A stretch of DNA of 22,282 nucleotides. Source: a virus. The notes below the pieces were generated by a model that saw nothing but the letters and a program-made list of their open reading frames with translations, had not been told where the DNA came from and made no database searches. The translations under genes were made by a program, and so were the position numbers. The stretch covers positions 1 through 22,282 of IMG/VR virus record IMGVR_UViG_3300010392_000705, one strand, 5' to 3'. Below, one piece after another: positions 14,617-21,420 of the stretch. The number at the start of each line of letters is the position of its first letter. The first letter of the stretch is position 1.

Positions 14617-14780
14617 TGGGCGTTCCTCCGTGAGATTTCTTCCACCAGCAAGCTCTTGTTGGTGAAGGCAGAAGGGCACACGTTTCTACGCATGTGCTTG
14701 GGGGTCTTCTCAATCAGGCGACCTAACCGAGCGTACTCGGCTACCAGTTCTTCTCTTGTCCAATTCTTTAGGTTTTTCAT
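14613..14780 (-). CDS. 55-residue hypothetical protein
   Basis: A short gene starting MKNLKNWTREELVAEYARLG and ending SRRNAQ. It is basic and helical with a single Cys, and I do not recognise it. It is supported by a strong AAGGAGG site before the ATG at 14780 and by an ATGA overlap of its stop with the BRCT start. It lies 23 bases after the 66-residue gene in the operon of promoter 15261-15289. Confidence 0.72.
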   Translation of the reverse strand: MKNLKNWTREELVAEYARLGRLIEKTPKHMRRNVCPSAFTNKSLLVEEISRRNAQ

Positions 14781-14803
14781 GTCTTTCCCTCCTTGTTCTT
14801 GGT

Positions 14804-15004
14804 TTAGCGGTTGACTACGCCAACCCAGTCAATACCATCGTTACCCAATTTCATGACCCGAACCTTCTTACCCTCGTAATTCACGAAGGCATAATGTTCA
14901 CCTTCCTCCCGGTAAACCGAGCGGGTGATGGTACGAATTCGGCTACCGATTTGGCGACCTTTAATGGTGATTTCTACTGCTTGCTTGGAAGCTACGGTGA
15001 TCAT
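14804..15004 (-). CDS. 66-residue hypothetical protein, beta-rich
   Basis: Small basic protein, not recognised. Alternating strands (AVEITIKGRQIGSRIRTI, then HYAFVNYEGKKVRVMKL) suggest a compact beta fold such as an SH3-like barrel. The ATG at 15004 is preceded by AAGGAGGGATTAAC. It is the second gene after the promoter at 15261-15289, between two other small genes. Small basic proteins behind strong early promoters often target host functions, but nothing specific can be said here. Confidence 0.75.
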   Translation of the reverse strand: MITVASKQAVEITIKGRQIGSRIRTITRSVYREEGEHYAFVNYEGKKVRVMKLGNDGIDWVGVVNR

Positions 15005-15026
15005 GTTAATCCCTCCTTGGGGGGGC

Positions 15027-15221
15027 TTACGCCCCGACCTCTTGTTTGAGGGTAGCCACCTGTTCTTCAGTGGCCTCTTTGATGGTGATGGTAACGATGG
15101 TGAAGTGAGCCTTCACCTTGGGCTTGAGGCCCATGCTTTCCGCTTTGAAGCGGAGGCGGGCGATGAACTTCATGTTTGAGGGATGTTGGTTGAAAGACTT
15201 GGTGAAAGTTTTGGTGTTCAT
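15027..15221 (-). CDS. 64-residue hypothetical protein, first gene after promoter
   Basis: Small basic protein starting MNTKTFTKSFNQHPSN, with a strand-rich centre (VKAHFTIVTITIKEA) and a helical end. Not recognised. The ATG at 15221 is preceded by AAGGAGGGATACCCG, the common leader form. The open frame continues upstream to 15344, but that part holds the promoter and terminator, so it is not coding. It is the first gene of the operon that runs on to the BRCT protein. Confidence 0.77.
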   Translation of the reverse strand: MNTKTFTKSFNQHPSNMKFIARLRFKAESMGLKPKVKAHFTIVTITIKEATEEQVATLKQEVGA

Positions 15222-15260
15222 CGGGTATCCCTCCTTGGGATGTATATTTGCTGTACTTTC

Positions 15261-15289
15261 AGTATCAACTACCCCCGGCAATTTGTCAA
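15261..15289 (-). promoter_or_regulatory. sigma70-type promoter, cassette copy 5
   Basis: Minus-strand TTGACA (15284-15289), a 17-bp spacer and GATACT (15261-15266), then an A-rich leader and AAGGAGGG. It sits just after a terminator, so it starts a new transcription unit of four small genes. The palindrome at 15330-15343 is 40 bp upstream of the -35 box. Confidence 0.88.
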
Positions 15290-15299
15290 ATAAAAGAAC

Positions 15300-15327
15300 A
15301 AAAAAAAGCCGCCCCCGCTGAGCGGCT
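15300..15327 (-). terminator. rho-independent terminator after the lysis-like operon
   Basis: On the minus strand AGCCGC (15322-15327) pairs with GCGGCT (15307-15312) around a 9-base loop, followed by a run of eight T (15300-15307). It ends the operon of the NlpC/P60-like gene just before the promoter at 15261-15289. Confidence 0.88.
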
Positions 15328-15329
15328 AG

Positions 15330-15343
15330 TGACATTAATGTCA
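15330..15343. repeat. dispersed palindrome copy 4
   Basis: Exact TGACATTAATGTCA. The stop codon of the NlpC/P60-like gene forms its first three minus-strand bases. Next downstream come the terminator and then the promoter. Confidence 0.9.
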
Positions 15344-15856
15344 CTCAATGGATTGCACCCGAGAAACAAACCGGCACATACGAAGGAACTCCCCCGGTGC
15401 CGGGGTCTGGGAGAACTTAACACCGCAGGCCTCCCAGATACGCGCAACAAATGTTGAGCACACTATACCTCTAGTGCGTCTACGCTTACCTGTCAACTGA
15501 TGCCACCACACACGGAACAGAGACAGGTAGCCATACTTGCTCTCTCGGTAGTGGAAGGCCAGCTCTCGGGCCACGTCTGGCTGTTGGTAGACCTTCTCTG
15601 GGGCGTACCCGATATACAGGTTGCCAGACTTGCTACGCAGGTAATCATCTATCCATAGGGAGGCAGGCCGCAGGCGGTAGCCCACAAACTCCTTCATCTC
15701 TGCCACCCATAGGGTTTCATTGATCCAGATGAACACTGCCACATGGCTGATCTGCTGGGCCGTGAGCATCTTGATCAGTGTGCTCACGAACCCTTTGCCT
15801 TCACACAGAAGCAGGTCACCTGACTGGATATGTGGTCGCTCATCCAAGTACTTCAT
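15341..15856 (-). CDS. permuted NlpC/P60 (YiiX/YaeF-like) hydrolase
   Basis: 171 residues. The order SGDLLLCEG, then SHVAVFI with H38, then RGIVCSTFVARIWEACG with C133 is that of circularly permuted papain-like enzymes of the YiiX/YaeF type, in which His precedes Cys. Family members act as cysteine amidases or peptidases on cell-wall peptides or lipids. There is no clear signal peptide. The start overlaps the lipoprotein stop (TGATG), and the gene ends the four-gene operon before the terminator. A role in cell-wall cleavage or entry/exit is reasonable; lipid or peptide deacylation is also possible. The stop codon is embedded in palindrome copy 4. Confidence 0.75.
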   Translation of the reverse strand: MKYLDERPHIQSGDLLLCEGKGFVSTLIKMLTAQQISHVAVFIWINETLWVAEMKEFVGYRLRPASLWIDDYLRSKSGNLYIGYAPEKVYQQPDVARELAFHYRESKYGYLSLFRVWWHQLTGKRRRTRGIVCSTFVARIWEACGVKFSQTPAPGEFLRMCRFVSRVQSIE

Positions 15857-16302
15857 CAGCCACTACCCTCCACTACGAGCTTGGCGGCGTCTTCGATCCA
15901 GAACAATACCTGAGACAGCTTTACCTTGTCTTCGGCATCGAGAACAGTATCGGTGTACCTCCGTTCGAGGTCTTCCCTCACTACGGTTATCACCTTGTCA
16001 ATGAGACGCTGGTCGGCCAAGGCCATGGAGTCCCAATTGATCCGCATTCGGATTTCTTTTTCCACGGCCCTCAGGGTCACCGATTGATCCGAGTCAATTC
16101 CTTGTCGGACTTCCTTTACGATTTCCTGAGTTTTCTTGGCCCGGTCAACATCACCGTCCAGAACTCGCATAGTGGCCTGCTCAACCACAATCCACGCAGA
16201 CAGAGGGTGCTCCTCCACCGCGTTCAGGACACTGCAACCGCTCATTAGCAGAGCCATGGTAATAGCCGTGAAGGCTACCCAGTACTTCTCCACACGTTTC
16301 AT
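15856..16302 (-). CDS. predicted lipoprotein, lysis-like operon
   Basis: 148 residues. The basic N-terminus MKRVEKY is followed by a hydrophobic stretch and the lipobox MSGC, with C23 as the lipidated Cys, so it is probably anchored in the host inner or outer membrane facing the periplasm. The mature part is a charged helical protein with no recognised domain (DRAKKTQEIVKEVRQGI and similar), which may form coiled coils. An outer-membrane spanin or another lysis/superinfection lipoprotein is possible, but it is longer than a typical o-spanin and I see no partner i-spanin. The ATG follows AGGAGAG. Its stop overlaps the next start. Confidence 0.78.
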   Translation of the reverse strand: MKRVEKYWVAFTAITMALLMSGCSVLNAVEEHPLSAWIVVEQATMRVLDGDVDRAKKTQEIVKEVRQGIDSDQSVTLRAVEKEIRMRINWDSMALADQRLIDKVITVVREDLERRYTDTVLDAEDKVKLSQVLFWIEDAAKLVVEGSG

Positions 16303-16312
16303 GCTTCTCTCC

Positions 16313-16771
16313 TTACACCCAGTCCCGGGTGTTGTCGATTATCCGGAAATCAAATTCATCCCGGTCTGCCACCTCCTCAAGGAACCGGTAGTAGCCCCGC
16401 CCCTTGTGAGTCTTGCTACCCAATACTGCAGTCATCCCTTCCAGCACCCCGAAGTAGCTCCCAACAACTATACACCCCTCGGTGTTCGTGTGGGCATTAC
16501 CACCATGGAATAGGATATGGCTTCGATCTTTCACATCCATGACTTGGAAGGTGTCTCCGAAAGTCGGGCTTTCTTGGAAATTATAATCTGGGCTCTTTCG
16601 GCACCGAAGCGCCTTGTAGTCCCCAGCAGGAATGCAGGAGACGTAGGGCTTGTTGTCCCGCCAACGATCCTCCACAGTCAGGGCTATAGGGGTCTGTCGA
16701 AAAATCAGAACCCCAAAGGTGCCATGTACGTTATCGAGTATTCTACGAAGAATCATGTCCGGGAAATTCAT
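16313..16771 (-). CDS. DUF5675-like phage protein
   Basis: 152 residues. The stretches CIPAGDYKALRCRKSP, FGDTFQVMDVKDRSHILFHG and NTEGCIVVGS match the pattern of DUF5675 proteins as I remember it, often found beside phage lysis genes. Conserved His, Asn and Cys in LFHGGNAHTNTEGC suggest an active or metal site resembling L,D-transpeptidase-type folds, but the function is not established. The ATG at 16771 follows GAGGA, which overlaps the end of the GAF-like gene. Second gene of the operon bounded by the two terminators. Confidence 0.7.
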   Translation of the reverse strand: MNFPDMILRRILDNVHGTFGVLIFRQTPIALTVEDRWRDNKPYVSCIPAGDYKALRCRKSPDYNFQESPTFGDTFQVMDVKDRSHILFHGGNAHTNTEGCIVVGSYFGVLEGMTAVLGSKTHKGRGYYRFLEEVADRDEFDFRIIDNTRDWV

Positions 16772-16773
16772 GG

Positions 16774-17418
16774 CTATATCCTCAGCGTGTGACCAATTCG
16801 TTGGGCAATCTTGACCAGATCGGTCTGGCTGTTATCGACTTCCCCGTTCTCATCTATATGGGCGAACAGGTCATCATGCGGTGCCAGAAAATCCAGTCCC
16901 ATCCACCCTTCAAGTTGGCTACGTGAATTCAGGATGGGTATAGCCCGGAAGATCACTGTCCCCCGGTCTTTCAGCATTTGCTTCCAATGGTAATCGTGCA
17001 GGTCGTCCGTCCGCATCACCATGGAATCCCCCTGCACCAGCTTATGGAACAGGTGGGGTAGTTGGGTAACCAGAATCTCGGCCTTCTGTGGTCCGATGGT
17101 GGTCACACCTTCCCGCACCACTTCATGGGTGCAGGTCATGTTCAGTTGTGACACGTCATTGCTGTAATACGTGCCATTGGAGAATTGGTAGACGTAGGCC
17201 CGGTCTGCACCAGTTGCCAGCTTGGCTTCCGTCAACAAGGTATTCACATTCAGCGCCGTGCTTATCTGCTCAGGCAAAGCGTTGTACTTCAGCCAGCGTC
17301 GAATCCGTTTGCTTACCTTGATGCTGATTTGGATGATAGCCGCTGCTATGAAAGATGACACAGCAATCACAAACTCGTTCCAGAAGTTTGAAACGGCGGA
17401 GGTCACAGAATCCCACAT
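16774..17418 (-). CDS. membrane-anchored protein with GAF-like domain
   Basis: 214 residues from ATG 17418, which has GAGGA five bases upstream; the ATG at 17433 lies against the terminator T-run with no ribosome site. One hydrophobic segment (FVIAVSSFIAAAIIQISIKV, ~16-35) is followed by a basic stop-transfer KRIRRW. The cytoplasmic part holds a GAF-like domain (TEAKLATGADRAYVYQFSNG at ~63-82, later RAIPILN and LEGWMGLDFLAP). Single-span membrane proteins before lysis genes are often holin-like; here the attached GAF-like domain could sense a ligand or host state. First gene of the terminator-bounded operon. Membrane anchoring is well supported, the holin role is speculation. Confidence 0.72.
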   Translation of the reverse strand: MWDSVTSAVSNFWNEFVIAVSSFIAAAIIQISIKVSKRIRRWLKYNALPEQISTALNVNTLLTEAKLATGADRAYVYQFSNGTYYSNDVSQLNMTCTHEVVREGVTTIGPQKAEILVTQLPHLFHKLVQGDSMVMRTDDLHDYHWKQMLKDRGTVIFRAIPILNSRSQLEGWMGLDFLAPHDDLFAHIDENGEVDNSQTDLVKIAQRIGHTLRI

Positions 17419-17433
17419 AACTTTCCTCGTCAT

Positions 17434-17458
17434 AAAAATACCCGGGCTTTCACCCGGG
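17434..17458 (-). terminator. rho-independent terminator after structural genes
   Basis: On the minus strand CCCGGG (17453-17458), loop TGAAAG and CCCGGG (17441-17446), followed by TATTTTTA. It separates the structural genes from the lysis-like operon. Confidence 0.8.
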
Positions 17459-17466
17459 CCTACATC

Positions 17467-17835
17467 TTATGGCTTGTCCCGCCAATCCACCGGAATGAAC
17501 CGGAAGGTTGGCAGGTTTGGGGATTCAGTACTCCCCGGCCAAGCAACTCCATTTGGACGGTCAGTATAGAAAACCGATAATTGACCGGTGATAGGCTCAC
17601 CAGCCGTTAGTTCATCAAGGGCTACGCCCAACCAAAGGCTGATAGTAGACGAGTCTACAATTTCAATCTCTGGGTCAGTGGTGGAGTCAAACTCCGTACC
17701 GTCCGCAAGTTCAAGGACTACCTTGGTAGCGCCCTGAAGGGGAGGATCGGTAGCCTCCTCCCCGGTGGTCAGCTCGGAGTGCAATTTTACAGGGACGCGG
17801 TTGTCACGCCCCATGTAGATATACACGTCCCTCAT
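17467..17835 (-). CDS. small beta-rich structural protein, probable tail/fibre-associated
   Basis: 122 residues. Strand-rich with repeated acidic turns (KVVLELADGTEFDSTTDPEI, SSTISLWLGVALDELTAGEP, ITGQLSVFYTDRPNGVAWPG). The layout is like small Ig-like or BppU-N-like domains of baseplate proteins, but I cannot fix the family. It starts with MRDVYIYMGRDN behind AAGGGG, 10 bases after the 136-residue gene, and is followed by the terminator. Its place after the fibre genes supports a virion or fibre-accessory role. Confidence 0.75.
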   Translation of the reverse strand: MRDVYIYMGRDNRVPVKLHSELTTGEEATDPPLQGATKVVLELADGTEFDSTTDPEIEIVDSSTISLWLGVALDELTAGEPITGQLSVFYTDRPNGVAWPGSTESPNLPTFRFIPVDWRDKP

Positions 17836-17845
17836 GATCTACCCC

Positions 17846-18256
17846 TTACGGTTCAATCACCGGCTGTACGAAGGTGACTCGGGTTTCTGGAATGGTGATC
17901 GGGTTGCCGGCAGTCAGGGTTTGGTCCGTGACTTCATCGGTTACCATCAACAGACGGGTTCCATCGTATACCGCCACCCAGAGGTCCGGGCTTGCGGAAA
18001 CAGACTCAGCAACAGTGCCCGTCTGTGGGTCAATGGTTACCCGGCGCTGCTGTGCCGTAGCGCCATTACCCAAAGCAACGTCAGCGCCAGCAACAGTGAT
18101 TTCATTGCTCACCCGGTTACCCGCGCCACTCAAGAGACCGGAGGCCTCTGCTCGGGTGGTGGGTGCTCCTTGGCAAACAGACATGGTAAGACTGGCCGCA
18201 TCAGAAAGCGTGCTCAGACCGTTATCGAGAATATCGGGGTGCAGATAAAGAGACAT
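17846..18256 (-). CDS. hypothetical structural protein
   Basis: 136 residues, not recognised. It is Thr/Val/Ala/Gly-rich and beta-rich (VTIDPQTGTVAESVSASPDL, VYDGTRLLMVTDEVTDQTL), like small phage decoration or fibre proteins. The ATG at 18256 has GAGG eight bases upstream and lies 10 bases after the repeat-fibre gene. The 122-residue gene follows closely. A virion role is inferred from neighbours and composition only. Confidence 0.75.
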   Translation of the reverse strand: MSLYLHPDILDNGLSTLSDAASLTMSVCQGAPTTRAEASGLLSGAGNRVSNEITVAGADVALGNGATAQQRRVTIDPQTGTVAESVSASPDLWVAVYDGTRLLMVTDEVTDQTLTAGNPITIPETRVTFVQPVIEP

Positions 18257-18266
18257 GGTTCATTCC

Positions 18267-19826
18267 TCATAAGTCAACATAGAGCTTGTTGGTCGTAACT
18301 ACCACACTACGACCTTCGGTTAAAACTTCCAAACTTTTTACCGGCCCGAGTACTGCCGGCTCCCCCGGGAATAGAGCAATCGCCATGTAATAGGTTGGCT
18401 CCATTACCAAAGACTGTAGCGCAAGCTGAGCATTTTGCGAGAGCGCCAGACGAGAAAGTTCTGGTGCAAGGTCGATCACCCCCGTACTCAGTTTGTGCGT
18501 TACTCCCATGGAAACCCGGGACACCTTGGGCTCCACGACTACCGACTCACAGGACAAAGAGTGCTCCTGCACTACTGCAGCCGATGAGACATTTACCGAT
18601 ACAACCAGATTTTCAGTTTCAAGAATCTGCTGAGCACCCTGCCCCAAAGTCAGATCATTGACGGTCGGTGTGACATTAATGTCACTGGCGTCAAGTTCAT
18701 GGGTCTGAGTCAGTGTTAGCCCAACAAACTGCGGTTCTACCTGAAGGCTCCCGGCCTCCAACAGGTGGTCTACCTGCAGGGTCACCACCGACAGGTCCGG
18801 CTCCATGACCAAGCCTTCCGCTGTGACTTGATGCTCCTGCACCATCACCGCGCCAGAAGTGGTCGGGACCATCCGTATGGAGGCTGGCACTATGGTATCC
18901 GTGACTATCTCCACGAGAGTCGGAGTGCTTACCATGGGTTGCATCTGCAGACTGGCAACAGCGCCCTCGTGGGTCTGTCCAAGGGCAAGGTCGGTCACTG
19001 TCGGGGTTACCTGCAGTGACTCGCTTTCCAGTGCCGAGGTGTGAACCACGGATGCGGTGGATACCTCGGGCTCCATAGCCATGGATCGGGTATCAAGTAC
19101 CTGTGTCTGGCTAAGGGTCAAACCCGAGACTTCCGGGACCACCTCAAGCGGTGCCGGCTGCATACTTCCCTGCTGCTCCACCTCGACACCAGACAGGGTG
19201 CCTTCCATGGCCAGAGAGTCTGTTGCCAGCCCATGGGTCTGCACTGCCAAAGCGGTGGATACGGTAGGGGTAACCTGAAGGCTGCTGGCATCAAGAGCCT
19301 GAGTTTGGTTCAAGGTAAGGCCAGATACCTTGGCTTCCTGTACCAGTGATTCCGACACCATGCTGTGGTTCTGGGTAACCGCCACCCCAGATACCGTTGG
19401 GGTCATCTGCAGGGATTCTGACTCCACCTCGTGCGTGTTGGTCGCACTAATACCGGTGAGTGTCGGGGTCAGCTGAACCGACTGGGTATCAAGGCTATGA
19501 GCCTGTGACGCAGCCGCCTCAGACAGGGTTGGAGTAACCTGAATACTATCGGTTTCCAAAGCATGGGTCTGGCTCAGGCTCACACCGCTCACGGTGCCTT
19601 CCATCACCAAGCTATTGGTATTCAGGTTGGCCGTAGCCGAGATAGTGGTGAATGACTCCCACGCAGACCAAGCTGAGACGTTGGTTCCGTCATCCTCCTG
19701 AACCCGGAATTCATAGTCAGTCAGTTGGGTCAGCCCGGACAGGTTGTAAAACTCGTCCGTAATGTTCTCTACAAGAACCTCGTTCCCAACGTCACCAAGC
19801 TCCCGCCACTCAAGATTATAGGCCAT
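18267..19826 (-). CDS. repeat-rich tail fibre-like protein beginning with half an FN3 domain
   Basis: 519 residues. The first ~62 residues (YNLEWRELGDV, LTQLTDYEFRV, SAWSAWESFTT) are the C-terminal two thirds of a fibronectin type III domain whose first strands lie at the end of the preceding gene. Then come 18 tandem units of mostly 22 residues (two are 24) of the type S-L-x-M-x-P-T-V-S-G-x-x-L-x-Q-T-H-x-L, plus a partial unit. A short C-terminal domain ends TTNKLYVDL. Such regular beta repeats suit an elongated trimeric fibre or beta-solenoid. The ATG at 19826 overlaps the preceding stop (TAATG). An in-frame extension to 19841 has no value as a start. It may belong with the LamG gene as one product. 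An in-frame copy of the palindrome lies in unit 14/15. Confidence 0.82.
   Translation of the reverse strand: MAYNLEWRELGDVGNEVLVENITDEFYNLSGLTQLTDYEFRVQEDDGTNVSAWSAWESFTTISATANLNTNSLVMEGTVSGVSLSQTHALETDSIQVTPTLSEAAASQAHSLDTQSVQLTPTLTGISATNTHEVESESLQMTPTVSGVAVTQNHSMVSESLVQEAKVSGLTLNQTQALDASSLQVTPTVSTALAVQTHGLATDSLAMEGTLSGVEVEQQGSMQPAPLEVVPEVSGLTLSQTQVLDTRSMAMEPEVSTASVVHTSALESESLQVTPTVTDLALGQTHEGAVASLQMQPMVSTPTLVEIVTDTIVPASIRMVPTTSGAVMVQEHQVTAEGLVMEPDLSVVTLQVDHLLEAGSLQVEPQFVGLTLTQTHELDASDINVTPTVNDLTLGQGAQQILETENLVVSVNVSSAAVVQEHSLSCESVVVEPKVSRVSMGVTHKLSTGVIDLAPELSRLALSQNAQLALQSLVMEPTYYMAIALFPGEPAVLGPVKSLEVLTEGRSVVVTTNKLYVDL
18414..19613 (-). repeat. tandem 22-residue (66-bp) coding repeats, 18 units
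   Basis: Units begin near SLVMEGTVSG and continue to residue ~471 of the fibre. Period 22 residues in 16 units and 24 in two (units 11 and 15). Key pattern: aliphatic-x-aliphatic at 2-4, Pro at 6, Val/Leu-Ser at 8-9, Gln-Thr-His near 15-17, acidic at the end. DNA copies are well diverged, so this is an old expansion rather than fresh slippage. Confidence 0.88.
18671..18684. repeat. dispersed palindrome copy 5, inside the repeat fibre gene
   Basis: Exact TGACATTAATGTCA, read as Ser-Asp-Ile-Asn-Val-Thr. It replaces the usual residues at the start of a repeat unit (DINVTPTV in place of SLQVTPTV), and uses a third codon phase. Confidence 0.9.
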
Positions 19827-21304
19827 TATCCTTGCTCCCAAGTCAGAGTCACAGAAGTCGGTTGCAGGTTCTCAAACCCGAGATTTACGGGGGTATTCAC
19901 GCCAACCGGGATAAGCCAACCAGTGTCATTGTTTGCAATCAAATCTAGGTGGATGGATTCAAGTTGTTCTTCAGTCAGAACACCCTTACCCATCTCGGCA
20001 TAGTAAATCTGACCCTGCACGTTCCGGTTGAGGCTTCCCCGGTTACCAAGTGACAAAATACGGTTGGTGTTGTTAATCCGACCCAAAACATCTGACGAAC
20101 CATAGTTTGAACCAGCAATCGACCGGTATTGCCCGTCAGTCATGACACGGATGCGCGACTCAGAGCCAAGTTCATCCATGTCAATCTGGATAACAAGGGT
20201 GTGCGGATCAGTGTCTCCGGGGTTGTAGTAAAAAGAGGCCGTGTGCCCCGTACCCCCAGATTCGTTATCAAAACGAACAACCCACAGGTCGTTTTCTTCC
20301 TTAACAATCGAAATGTCCGTATTGCCGCTGGAAGTACCAATGGCGAATAGGCGCATACCATTTGGATGCCCGACTATGTTAGCCAGCACCATAGCGAACC
20401 AGAAGGTTTTTTCCCCATCGAGTTCCGCACCAAGGTTACCGTTTGCAACGATATTATCGAGTCTGGCTATACCGCTATTGGAAACACTCGGACTATTAGT
20501 GAAATCAAGCCCTTTGCCGGAGGCAATAGAAGTCCACTCCAACGCATTGTTATAGTCCAACGTCAGATCATTACCATTACCGGTATCATCGGCAGTGGTG
20601 GTTGGGGCAGTGCCGCTCGATGCCTCACTTAGCAGGAACCGACAAAGGCTTGTAGCGTTACTTGCGTTTACCGAGCGAGCCCTTCCAGCCCCGACGCCAG
20701 TCGTGAGGCTGAATACAGCGACTTCAACCTGAGAGTTACGACCAGTCTGCAAGAAGAATCCGATTGCTCCGGGGTCACTTATAGAAAATTCACCCCAACT
20801 ATTAGAACCATTAGGTTCTTCTGACCCTTCAGGCCACGCCTTGAAATATAAGGTGGTGCTGTCGGTTTCAACCCCACCTGCGCCACGAAGTCTTACCCAA
20901 AACCATCCAGTGCCTTGGTATTGCCCTACATTCACTGCGCGTGACGTTTCCGCACCGGCTTGAAATATTCGGCCTTGCTCTTTATCTGGGTCCGGGCTCA
21001 TACCATAGACAAGCCCTGTTACATCACTCTCCATTCGAGCGGCCACATTAGCGTAACCGTCGAGATCACGAACCAAGGCGAGAAGTTCAAAATCTGCCCT
21101 GCCTGCATCCGCATCAACAGGGTCATACTTGACCATACCGTAATTGGCAGGGTTACCAGTTCCGTTGATCCGTAGGCATTTCCCATGCCCGTTGGCGGTA
21201 TTGTCTACTATGGTGATAGACCTCCCGGTACCAAACAAAACAGACCAATCTGCAGGGGACTGCCCCACAGTTTCATCAGAAAAATCGGTGAAATACCCCG
21301 CCAT
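19826..21304 (-). CDS. two-LamG lectin-like tail/adhesion protein
   Basis: 492 residues. Two concanavalin/LamG-type jelly-roll regions are apparent. The first (~1-210) starts FTDFSDETVGQSPADWSVLF. The second (~215-455) runs from CRFLLSE through GKGLDFTNSPSVS, EKTFWFAMVLANI and GQIYYAEMGKGVLTEEQLES, the classical LamG ending. These domains bind sugars, so it is a candidate receptor-binding or fibre protein. The last ~25 residues (TPVNLGFENLQPTSVTLTW) are the first strands of a fibronectin type III domain that is completed in the next gene, one frame away. The ATG at 21304 follows GGAGATGGGTC. The stop TAA overlaps the next ATG. Confidence 0.82.
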   Translation of the reverse strand: MAGYFTDFSDETVGQSPADWSVLFGTGRSITIVDNTANGHGKCLRINGTGNPANYGMVKYDPVDADAGRADFELLALVRDLDGYANVAARMESDVTGLVYGMSPDPDKEQGRIFQAGAETSRAVNVGQYQGTGWFWVRLRGAGGVETDSTTLYFKAWPEGSEEPNGSNSWGEFSISDPGAIGFFLQTGRNSQVEVAVFSLTTGVGAGRARSVNASNATSLCRFLLSEASSGTAPTTTADDTGNGNDLTLDYNNALEWTSIASGKGLDFTNSPSVSNSGIARLDNIVANGNLGAELDGEKTFWFAMVLANIVGHPNGMRLFAIGTSSGNTDISIVKEENDLWVVRFDNESGGTGHTASFYYNPGDTDPHTLVIQIDMDELGSESRIRVMTDGQYRSIAGSNYGSSDVLGRINNTNRILSLGNRGSLNRNVQGQIYYAEMGKGVLTEEQLESIHLDLIANNDTGWLIPVGVNTPVNLGFENLQPTSVTLTWEQG

Positions 21305-21327
21305 GACCCATCTCCACTAATTCTAGG

Positions 21328-21420
21328 TTACTCCTGATACTGATAGACCCCTTCCGAGTCCACCATCTCAAAATACAAGTTGAGACGGTGGAGGCTTTCT
21401 CTTAATTCGGAGAAAGTTGG
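21328..21420 (-). other. protein-like -1 frame extension of the secreted FN3 gene
   Basis: After the FN3 protein stop at 21402-21404, the -1 frame is open (21331-21465) and reads FSELRESLHRLNLYFEM, then VDSEGVYQYQE and TAA at 21328. It has natural-looking composition but no usable start or ribosome site of its own. A -1 shift near CAACTTTCT (21411-21419) would add ~28 residues to the FN3 protein. It may be a frameshift, a recent mutation or a sequence error. Confidence 0.45.

Noticed and set aside
15222-15344. N-terminal extension of the 64-residue gene through the palindrome
   Set aside because: This segment contains the terminator and promoter and is not coding.
18414-19613. Regular repeats that might be taken for a CRISPR array or DNA satellite
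   Set aside because: The repeats are diverged at DNA level, keep the reading frame and make a regular 22-residue protein pattern; there are no identical repeats with unique spacers.
21336-21346. GATACTGATAG on the plus strand, like the -10 region of cassette copies 1 and 2
   Set aside because: There is no -35 box upstream and no plus-strand gene to serve; probably chance.
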